NCBI GenBank assembly: GCA_027482795.1 | Contig: JAIXVS010000238.1 | Location: forward strand, 1 to 6,478 | Length of the DNA: 6,478 bases | Direction: 5' to 3' | From: Rhodobacter sp. | Lineage (GTDB): Bacteria; Pseudomonadota; Alphaproteobacteria; Rhodobacterales; Rhodobacteraceae | Shown here: piece after piece, positions 1 to 4,502 of the stretch | How the letters are laid out: every line of letters starts with the position of its first letter | Position numbering within the stretch: position 1 is the stretch's first letter | Notes under the pieces: model-generated | Told to the model about the DNA's origin: nothing | The model's database searches: none | The model's input: the letters and a program-made list of their open reading frames with translations, nothing else | Program-made: the position numbers and the translations under genes

Positions 1-40
1 CAGCCAAAAATGTCTTTCAATCGCCCAAATTCGGCCCTAT

Positions 41-59
41 TGATCGATAAAATCGATCA
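41..59. promoter_or_regulatory. Perfect palindrome with LysR-box form, probable autoregulatory operator
   Basis: TGATCGAT (41-48), spacer AAA, ATCGATCA (52-59): a perfect 8-bp inverted repeat. It contains ATC-N9-GAT (43-57), the form of the T-N11-A box bound by many LysR-type regulators. It ends 26 nt before the LysR start codon. A weak candidate promoter for that gene (TTTCAA 15-20, 17-nt spacer, TATTGA 38-43) would overlap it, as expected for autorepression. A divergent target gene to the left of the window is possible but not visible. Binding by this particular regulator is inference. Confidence 0.5.
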
Positions 60-74
60 GCAAGCCAATGCAAC

Positions 75-80
75 CAGGAG
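75..80 (+). promoter_or_regulatory. Ribosome binding site fixing the LysR start at 86
   Basis: CAGGAG lies 5 nt before the ATG at 86. The in-frame ATG at 68 lies upstream of this site and has no purine-rich sequence of its own, so the start at 86 is preferred. Confidence 0.7.
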
Positions 81-85
81 CCGTC

Positions 86-964
86 ATGCAAACCGAATTG
101 ATCGACACGTTTTTAGACCTGGTGGAAACCCGCAGCTTTCACCGCACGGCCGAACGGCTCAATGTCACGCAGTCGACCATTTCCGCCCGCGTTGTGGCGC
201 TAGAGGACAGCGTGGGCGCGCGGCTCTTCACCCGCTCGCGCGCGGGCACGAACCTTACAACCGAAGGGCTGAAGTTTGAGCAGCACGCGCGCGGGATGCG
301 CCATGCATGGACAGAGGCGCAGCGCGCCGTGTCGGCCAGCGGCACTAAGGCGCTGAACCTGCGCATTGGTATCCAGCACGATCTGGCCACGGGCGAACGC
401 GGCCAGCAAATTGGCAATTGGATCGCCTCGTTTCGCAAGGCGCTGCCCGAATGCGGGTTTTACATTGAACCTGATTATTCGGCGCAAATGTGCAATGATA
501 TCGCGCGCGGGATTTTGGATTTCGCGGTGATCTTTACGCCGCAATCCCATGCCGATTTGCACATCGCATCCGTGGGCGAGGTCAGCTATCGGCTGGTCAC
601 AAGCCAAGGCAACAAACGTGCCGATCTATCGGTTGACAGCTATATCCGCGCGTCCTTTGCCCCGGCCTTTGACAGTATCCATGCCGCCGCCCTGCCCGAA
701 ATGGCAGGGGCATCGCTGGCGTCGGGCCAGAATGCAGCTATGGTTGGGCTGCTGACTGCCATGGGCGGCGCGGGCTTTGTCATGGAAGACAGTGCCGAGG
801 CGCTGATCGCCACGGGCCGCTTTTCAATGGTCAAAGATGTCGAACCCATCACCCAGCCCGTTTATGGCGTGGTGCATCTGCGCCACCGCACGTCGGGTAT
901 GCACAAACGGCTTGCCCAAATCGTGCAACGCAAAATGGCACAGTCGCGGCTGATGGCGGCCTGA
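86..964 (+). CDS. LysR-family transcriptional regulator
   Basis: A 292-residue protein of typical LysR length. Residues about 4-62 form the N-terminal winged helix-turn-helix: FLDLVETRSFHRTAERLNVTQ, then STISARVVALEDSVGARLF and the wing segment FTRSRAGTNLTTEG. Residues about 90-280 are the likely effector-binding domain, beginning NLRIGIQHDL. It should bind DNA as an oligomer in the cytoplasm and respond to a small molecule, but the sequence does not reveal the ligand. The ATG at 86 is chosen for its ribosome binding site and because LysR proteins begin only a few residues before the first helix; the ATG at 68 would add six residues (MQPGAV). A LysR-box palindrome just upstream suggests autoregulation. 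It ends 4 nt before the convergent membrane-protein gene. The family is certain; the regulated pathway is unknown. Confidence 0.93.
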   Translation: MQTELIDTFLDLVETRSFHRTAERLNVTQSTISARVVALEDSVGARLFTRSRAGTNLTTEGLKFEQHARGMRHAWTEAQRAVSASGTKALNLRIGIQHDLATGERGQQIGNWIASFRKALPECGFYIEPDYSAQMCNDIARGILDFAVIFTPQSHADLHIASVGEVSYRLVTSQGNKRADLSVDSYIRASFAPAFDSIHAAALPEMAGASLASGQNAAMVGLLTAMGGAGFVMEDSAEALIATGRFSMVKDVEPITQPVYGVVHLRHRTSGMHKRLAQIVQRKMAQSRLMAA

Positions 965-975
965 AACACTAGGCC
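958..975. terminator. Small hairpin spanning both convergent stop codons
   Basis: GGCCT (958-962), 8-nt loop, AGGCC (971-975). The stem-loop covers the LysR stop (962-964) and the stop of the opposite-strand gene (969-971). There is no T-run on either side, so it is at best a weak, possibly bidirectional 3'-end structure. Confidence 0.25.
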
Positions 976-1184
976 AGAATAACGCCCACAACCACCATCA
1001 TCAGCCCAAGGCCAGACAGCGCCAGCGCGCCCACATTCCACACCAAGGCGCGCTGCATTGCAGCCCGCAGGGCAGCATCGTCCATCCCAGCGCCGCGCGC
1101 GCGCATCACCAATAGCGCTGAATAAATCAGCCCAATCAGCCCAACCAGCGTCACCCCCGCCCCGCCCCAAATCAAATATTCCAT
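969..1184 (-). CDS. Small two-helix inner-membrane protein, function unknown
   Basis: A 71-residue protein, MEYLIWGGAG... to ...VVVGVILA, with two strongly hydrophobic segments at about residues 4-26 and 49-70. They are joined by a charged loop carrying MRARGAGMDD and MQR. The arginines in the loop suggest a cytoplasmic loop with both ends in the periplasm. There are no cysteines, catalytic motifs or signal-peptide cleavage site. GAGG at 1193-1196 stands 8 nt before the ATG at 1184, so this start is preferred over the in-frame GTG at 1191-1193, which overlaps the binding site. The gene is divergent from gapR, with facing promoter-like sequences, and converges on the LysR gene. It resembles uncharacterised small membrane proteins of Rhodobacterales from memory only; no function can be assigned. 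Confidence 0.75.
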   Translation of the reverse strand: MEYLIWGGAGVTLVGLIGLIYSALLVMRARGAGMDDAALRAAMQRALVWNVGALALSGLGLMMVVVGVILA

Positions 1185-1192
1185 CGCGGCCA

Positions 1193-1196
1193 CCTC
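1193..1196 (-). promoter_or_regulatory. Ribosome binding site fixing the membrane-protein start at 1184
   Basis: Read on the minus strand, GAGG lies 8 nt before the ATG at 1184. The alternative GTG at 1193 would sit on the binding site itself. Confidence 0.6.
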
Positions 1197-1210
1197 ATAT
1201 TGACCCGCCC

Positions 1211-1240
1211 CGCCTACCCCGACTTGCGCCCCAGTTCAAG
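1211..1240 (-). promoter_or_regulatory. Candidate promoter of the small membrane protein gene
   Basis: On the minus strand, CTTGAAC (1234-1240), a 17-nt spacer after TTGAAC, then TAGGCG (1211-1216). The -35-like box is good for an alphaproteobacterium; the -10 match is poor. Its -35 box is the mirror image of the one used by the gapR candidate promoter. Confidence 0.35.
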
Positions 1241-1250
1241 CAAGGCCACC

Positions 1251-1280
1251 CTTGAACCTGCGCGCCCACGCGGCTAGGTA
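1251..1280 (+). promoter_or_regulatory. Candidate gapR promoter
   Basis: CTTGAAC (1251-1257), a 17-nt spacer, then TAGGTA (1275-1280), about 30 nt before the gapR start. The -35 box resembles the alphaproteobacterial housekeeping consensus and the -10 is weak. A start of transcription near 1287 would leave a leader of about 23 nt containing the AGGAG at 1299-1303. Confidence 0.45.
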
Positions 1281-1309
1281 TCAGGCAAATCTTACCGCAG
1301 GAGCGCCCG

Positions 1310-1564
1310 ATGAACACCTCGCCCGATAGCTACAATGTCGCCGCCGACGAATTGCGCCAGTTCATCGAACGCATCGAACAGCTTGACGCCGAAAAGCGCG
1401 ACTTGGCCGAGCAACAAAAAGAAGTGATGGCCGAAGCAAAAGGGCGCGGCTATGACACCAAGGTGATGCGCAAAGTCATCGCCCTGCGCAAACGCAAACC
1501 TGATGAGATTGCCGAAGAAGAGGCGATTATGGATATGTATAAATCCGCCCTCGGCATGGCCTAG
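1310..1564 (+). CDS. gapR: GapR-like nucleoid-associated protein (DUF2312)
   Basis: An 84-residue protein with the DUF2312/UPF0335 layout. A long charged coiled-coil helix spans about residues 12-45 (ELRQFIERIEQLDAEKRDLA, then EQQKEVMAEAKG). The conserved basic region follows, RGYDTKVMRKVIALRKRKPD, then EEEAIMDMYKSALG near the C-terminus. In Caulobacter, GapR is an essential or near-essential chromosome-binding protein. It clamps AT-rich, overtwisted DNA as a multimer ahead of polymerases and assists type II topoisomerases. The length and the coiled-coil-plus-basic architecture match that family, and no part is missing. AGGAG at 1299-1303 lies 6 nt before the ATG at 1310. The gene is monocistronic: a divergent neighbour upstream and a terminator hairpin beginning inside its stop codon. 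The family is secure; the exact role here is inferred from orthologues. Confidence 0.93.
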   Translation: MNTSPDSYNVAADELRQFIERIEQLDAEKRDLAEQQKEVMAEAKGRGYDTKVMRKVIALRKRKPDEIAEEEAIMDMYKSALGMA

Positions 1565-1585
1565 CCCCAAGCAAAGGGGGCTTTT
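1563..1585 (+). terminator. Intrinsic terminator of gapR
   Basis: AGCCCC (1563-1568), 8-nt loop, GGGGCT (1577-1582), followed by TTT (1583-1585). The stem starts within the TAG stop codon of gapR. The right arm can pair instead with a downstream AGCCCCC. Confidence 0.65.
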
Positions 1586-1594
1586 ACAGCCCCC
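1576..1594 (-). terminator. Alternative GC hairpin, candidate terminator for leftward transcription
   Basis: GGGGGCT (1576-1582), 5-nt loop, AGCCCCC (1588-1594): a perfect 7-bp stem. Read leftward it is followed by TTTGCTT, so it could end transcripts arriving from the convergent gene at 1722-2594. It shares its left arm with the gapR terminator, so the two stems exclude each other. Confidence 0.45.
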
Positions 1595-1596
1595 TC

Positions 1597-1649
1597 GGAG
1601 CTATCGCTCCTCACCCCCGTAAGGTATTTGCAGAGTTAGGAAGCAGGCA
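1597..1649 (-). repeat. Intergenic repeat, copy A (minus orientation)
   Basis: Read on the minus strand: TGCCTGCTTCCT (1638-1649), AACTCTGCAAATACC, then CGGGGGTGA (1611-1619) and the hairpin GGAGC-GATA-GCTCC (1597-1610). The first 12-mer and the CGGGGGTGA block recur exactly in the copy at the right edge of the window. Copies A and B are head to head. Confidence 0.6.
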
Positions 1650-1684
1650 AACTGCACGTGCCTTCCTAACTCCAAAAATACCTT
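1621..1684. repeat. Large inverted repeat formed by copies A and B
   Basis: Arms 1621-1643 and 1662-1684 match at 20 of 23 positions: 9 bp (AAGGTATTT), a 3-base mismatch block, then 11 bp (GAGTTAGGAAG). The central loop is 18 nt. In RNA this would make a long stem. It arises from two copies of the same repeat facing each other. Confidence 0.8.
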
Positions 1685-1715
1685 GGGGGGAGCGCAGCGG
1701 GGGGCAAGGCCCCCC
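1658..1715 (+). repeat. Intergenic repeat, copy B (plus orientation), with GC hairpin
   Basis: GTGCCTTCCTAACTCC, then AAAAATACCTTGGGGGGAGC, followed by a perfect 7-bp stem GGGGGGC (1699-1705), loop AAG, GCCCCCC (1709-1715). It has the same order of blocks as copy A: TTCCTAACTC, an A-rich ATACC block, a G-run, then a GC hairpin. The hairpin lacks an adjacent T-run, so it may be only a weak terminator for the gene ending at 1722. Confidence 0.6.
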
Positions 1716-1721
1716 TCGTGC

Positions 1722-2594
1722 CTAGGGCTGGATAAACGTGACTTTGCCCGAGGCGATGATTTTGGCCACGTCTTCCTCGTAAATCGAGGTCAGATCATCG
1801 ACCATATCCTGATCCCATGTTGGCATTTCGATGGCCTGTTCAATCCGTTCGGGCAAGGCGAATTTGTCTAGAAACGCCGACACGATTTTGCGGCGCTGTT
1901 CGATGGTGGCAGGTGGGCGGGTTTCAATATAGGCCTGCATCCGCGTCAGCCCTTCGCCCGACATCAGCATCGCCAAAAGTTCGTTTTCGGCGACCAAGGG
2001 TTGGTCTGCGGGCAGGCCTGCGACGGCTCGCAGCACTTCGGGCCAGATCAGGGGGGTGTCTTCGTCACACCACACCGTAAGCTGGGCCGCAGGGTTGGTT
2101 TCCAAGATGCGGGCAATCACGTAAGACCAGCGCAGCTCGTACGGGTCACTGCCCGCCAGAAACGCATCATAGCTTTCGGGTTTATTGCGCCGATACAAAA
2201 GCGGCAGCATCGTTGCAGGGTTGCGCAGGGCCAAGCAAAACTCGACCTCGTCTTCGGGAAACAGGTTTGAAAAGGCGCGCACCCGCTCGCCCGCCGCAGG
2301 ATACAGGGTTTCGCGCAGCACATAGGGCGGCAGCGCCATAAACCCATCCCATGAAAACACCACCCGCTCGGCAGATATATCGCCCAATATCTGGCCCAGG
2401 ACTTCTTCTTGCTGCTCGGTACTTGCGGGTTTGCCGCGCAGTTTAATGGCCAGATCGCGCAGCAAGGCGCGGTAGATTTTGGGGTCTGGCACGGCCACAC
2501 CCTCTGCCGCCAAGGCCTGCTGATTGGCGGCAAGGCAGTTCAAAAGGCGCCCCTCATCGGTAAAATGGGCGCCAAGATGGTATATGATTTGCAT
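1722..2594 (-). CDS. Sulfotransferase-like protein with degenerate P-loop, function unknown
   Basis: A 290-residue, apparently soluble protein without signal peptide or membrane helix. Residues 3-20, IIYHLGAHFTDEGRLLNC, sit where sulfotransferase-fold proteins have strand 1 and the PAPS-binding loop (typically H-I-G-x-x-K-T-G-T-T). Here the lysine and following glycine are absent (HFTD). CLALRNPATML, residues 120-130, resembles the second PAPS site (R-x-P motif) of the same fold, and GVAVPDPKIYRALL at 32-45 fits the region after helix 1. The relation is pattern-based inference; if correct, the protein may not bind PAPS normally. The start is taken at the ATG at 2594 because the fold's first strand begins at once. 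The upstream sequence is a poor ribosome binding site, but a good promoter lies at 2630-2657. It is divergent from the permease gene and convergent with gapR. No substrate can be proposed. Confidence 0.8.
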   Translation of the reverse strand: MQIIYHLGAHFTDEGRLLNCLAANQQALAAEGVAVPDPKIYRALLRDLAIKLRGKPASTEQQEEVLGQILGDISAERVVFSWDGFMALPPYVLRETLYPAAGERVRAFSNLFPEDEVEFCLALRNPATMLPLLYRRNKPESYDAFLAGSDPYELRWSYVIARILETNPAAQLTVWCDEDTPLIWPEVLRAVAGLPADQPLVAENELLAMLMSGEGLTRMQAYIETRPPATIEQRRKIVSAFLDKFALPERIEQAIEMPTWDQDMVDDLTSIYEEDVAKIIASGKVTFIQP

Positions 2595-2629
2595 CTGTGA
2601 AGGGTTCTACTGATGATTTACTCGCCCAA

Positions 2630-2657
2630 ACTATAAGCTGCCTTTCTGGACATGCAA
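2630..2657 (-). promoter_or_regulatory. Promoter of the sulfotransferase-like gene
   Basis: On the minus strand, TTGCAT (2652-2657), a 16-nt spacer, TATAGT (2630-2635; five of six matches to TATAAT). Transcription would start near 2623, leaving a leader of about 28 nt before the ATG at 2594. The -35 box overlaps the palindrome at 2654-2667. Confidence 0.6.
2632..2637 (+). promoter_or_regulatory. Candidate -10 box for the permease gene
   Basis: TATAAG on the plus strand, overlapping the opposing TATAGT by four bases. No good -35 is seen (ACTGAT at 2609-2614 is the best-placed hexamer). If used, the transcript starts near 2644. This supports a permease start at 2657 or 2684 and argues against the GTG at 2597. 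Confidence 0.35.
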
Positions 2658-2686
2658 TGCGCATTGCGCTAGCGATAGGCGCAATG
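2654..2686. promoter_or_regulatory. Nested palindromes in the divergent promoter region, possible operator
   Basis: GCAATGC-GCATTGC (2654-2667) is a perfect 14-bp palindrome. It overlaps CATTGCGC (2662-2669), 9-nt spacer, GCGCAATG (2679-2686), a perfect 8-bp inverted repeat, and CGCTAGCG (2667-2674) lies between. A protein bound here would cover the -35 of the minus-strand gene and the leader of the permease gene. As RNA, the outer repeat would pair with the ATG at 2684. The regulator is unknown. Confidence 0.5.
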
Positions 2687-4357
2687 GCCGCTCAGAACCC
2701 TCCTTTCCCGCCCGCCCCACGGCGCGCCGCGCGCGGCCCCAGCGCGTGGACAATTGCGGCGGTGATCGTGGGCCTGATTGTGCTTGCGCCGCTGCTGTCG
2801 ATCCTTTGGCTCGCCCTTGCGCCAAGCGAGCCTATTTGGGGCCATTTGCTGCAAACCGTGCTGCCGCGTTATTTCTTCACCACGCTGCGCATGATGCTGG
2901 CGGTGGGGCTATTGGCCGCGATCATGGGGGCGGGGGCGGCGTGGTTGGTCACGCTATATCAGTTCTGGGGCAGCCGCGCCCTATCGGTGCTGCTGCTGTT
3001 CCCCCTTGCGATACCCGCCTATGTGGGGGCCTATGCTTTGGTTGATAGTCTTGATTATGCAGGCTGGGTGCAAACGGCCCTGCGCGCCAGTTTTGGCTGG
3101 CAAAACGCGCGGGATTATTGGTTTTTCGAGGTGCGATCCGAAGGCGCGGCGGCGCTGGTTTTGGCATTTGCGCTGTATCCTTATGTCTACCTTATGGTGC
3201 GGGCCGCGCTGCGCGAGCAAGCCGGCGGCGCGCTAGAGGTTGGGCGCGCCTTGGGCCTTGGCCCGATGGCGCTGTTTTGGCGCCTTGGCCTGCCCATGCT
3301 GCGCCCCGCCTTGGCCGCAGGCACGGCACTGGTCATGATGGAAACGGTAGCCGATTTTGGCACCATGCAGCATTTTGGCGTGCAAACCCTAACTACGGGG
3401 GTATTTTCTACGTGGCTTGGCCAAGGCAATGTGGGGGGCGCTGCGCAGATTGCACTGCTGATCCTAACGCTGATTGGCCTGCTGTTTGGGTTTGAATTGG
3501 TCTCGCGCAGGGGCGCGCGGTTTCATGGGCAGGGCCGCAGCCAGCGCCCGATCACGCCGCGCGCACTGACGGGCTGGCGCGCAACTCTGGCCTTTGGGGC
3601 CGCCGCCCTGCCCTTTGCCTTTGGCTTTGTGCTGCCCGTGGCGGTGATGGCAACCTTGTCGCTGTCCTCGCCCGCCGTTTGGCTGCAACCGGGGCTGATC
3701 GAGGCGGCGCTGAACACTGCTTTGGTCGGCGGGCTGGCGGCCATTATCACAGTCGGGGCAGCGGTGATTTTGGTGTTTGGCTTGCGCATGGGCCATGCGG
3801 GCCTAATGCGGGTTCTGCTGCCTGTCACTGCGCTTGGCTATGCCGCACCCGGCGCTGTGCTTGCGCTGGGCCTTTTGATCCCGCTGGCGGCATTCGATCA
3901 TCATCTGGCCGATGGGGTGCTGGCCCTGACGGGGTATGATCCGGGCCTGATGATCACAGGCACCTCAGCCGCCATCGTGCTGGCCTATGCGCTGCGATTC
4001 TTTGGCATTGCCCAAGGGGCGGTGGACAGCGCTTTTGGCCGCCAATCGCCCAACCTGCCCCATGCCGCGCGCAGCCTTGGGCGCAGCCCGCGCGGGGTGC
4101 TGATGGCGGTGCATCTGCCCATCATGCGCGGATCCATCGCGGGGGCGCTTTTGGTGGTGTTTGTCGATTGCGTCAAAGAATTGCCCGCGACACTGATGCT
4201 GCGCCCGTTCAATTTTAACACCCTGTCCACGCGGGTGTACGAGCTGGCGTCCCTCGAACACCTAACCGAAGCCGCCCCAGCCGCGCTGATCGTCATGGCG
4301 ATGGGGCTGGCCGCGACGCTGCTGCTGGCGCGGTCGATCAAATCAAGCGAAAACTAA
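2684..4357 (+). CDS. Iron(III) ABC transporter permease, FbpB/AfuB type
   Basis: A 557-residue fused permease with two homologous halves and about twelve membrane helices. It would form the inner-membrane channel of a ferric-iron importer working with a periplasmic binding protein and an ATPase. Each half ends in an EAA-type loop that docks the ATPase: GGALEVGRALGLGPMALFWR plus LGLP (about 181-204), and HAARSLGRSPRGVLMAVHLP (about 460-479). The stretch VADFGTMQHFGVQTLTTGVF (222-241) and VFVDCVKELPATLMLRPF (492-509) are characteristic of the Fbp/Afu/Sfu permease group. Thiamine-type permeases (ThiP) are the nearest alternative. The start is uncertain: ATG 2684 fits the family N-terminus (short basic tail APRRAARG, then helix 1), ATG 2657 has a weak GGA site, and GTG 2597 lies upstream of the candidate -10. 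No binding-protein or ATPase gene is present in the window. Confidence 0.9.
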   Translation: MAAQNPPFPPAPRRAARGPSAWTIAAVIVGLIVLAPLLSILWLALAPSEPIWGHLLQTVLPRYFFTTLRMMLAVGLLAAIMGAGAAWLVTLYQFWGSRALSVLLLFPLAIPAYVGAYALVDSLDYAGWVQTALRASFGWQNARDYWFFEVRSEGAAALVLAFALYPYVYLMVRAALREQAGGALEVGRALGLGPMALFWRLGLPMLRPALAAGTALVMMETVADFGTMQHFGVQTLTTGVFSTWLGQGNVGGAAQIALLILTLIGLLFGFELVSRRGARFHGQGRSQRPITPRALTGWRATLAFGAAALPFAFGFVLPVAVMATLSLSSPAVWLQPGLIEAALNTALVGGLAAIITVGAAVILVFGLRMGHAGLMRVLLPVTALGYAAPGAVLALGLLIPLAAFDHHLADGVLALTGYDPGLMITGTSAAIVLAYALRFFGIAQGAVDSAFGRQSPNLPHAARSLGRSPRGVLMAVHLPIMRGSIAGALLVVFVDCVKELPATLMLRPFNFNTLSTRVYELASLEHLTEAAPAALIVMAMGLAATLLLARSIKSSEN

Positions 4358-4368
4358 TCACACAACCC

Positions 4369-4397
4369 TTGCGCCTTTGCCGCCAAGCGGGTATTTG
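4369..4397 (+). promoter_or_regulatory. Candidate tRNA-Thr promoter
   Basis: TTGCGC (4369-4374, within CTTGCG), a 17-nt spacer, TATTTG (4392-4397), ending 9 nt before the tRNA. The -35 is of alphaproteobacterial type and the -10 is only half matched. No strong terminator separates the permease gene from the tRNA, so read-through is also possible. Confidence 0.35.
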
Positions 4398-4406
4398 ACG
4401 GGCAAT

Positions 4407-4482
<76 letters not shown>

Positions 4483-4487
4483 TTTTT
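4483..4487 (+). terminator. T-run after tRNA-Thr
   Basis: TTTTT directly follows the encoded CCA. With the GC-rich acceptor and T stems ahead of it, this can act as the transcript end, before the convergent murD stop at 4503. Confidence 0.4.
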
Positions 4488-4502
4488 ATCCCTGACAGCG
4501 AA

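Noticed and set aside
10..279. Open frame on the plus strand overlapping the LysR start
   Set aside because: It runs out of frame through the well-supported LysR DNA-binding domain, has no ribosome binding site, and its composition is that of a GC-rich shadow frame.
1597..1715. Transposon end or attachment site in the hairpin-rich region
   Set aside because: The inverted repeats enclose only an 18-nt loop, there is no transposase or integrase, and no target duplication is visible. A small dispersed repeat explains it better.
2653..2668. Mur/Fur iron box at the permease promoter
   Set aside because: TGCAATGCGCATTGCG shares TGCAA and TTGC half-sites, but the centre is one base too long and lacks the A/T-rich middle. 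It is kept only as an unassigned palindrome.
2597..2683. Upstream GTG start for the permease
   Set aside because: It would add 29 non-membrane residues unlike the family N-terminus, begins 2 nt from the divergent start codon, and lies upstream of the candidate -10 box.
4377..4405. Terminator between the permease gene and tRNA-Thr
   Set aside because: TTGCC...GGCAA is only a 5-bp stem with a loop of about 19 nt and no T-run, too weak to call.
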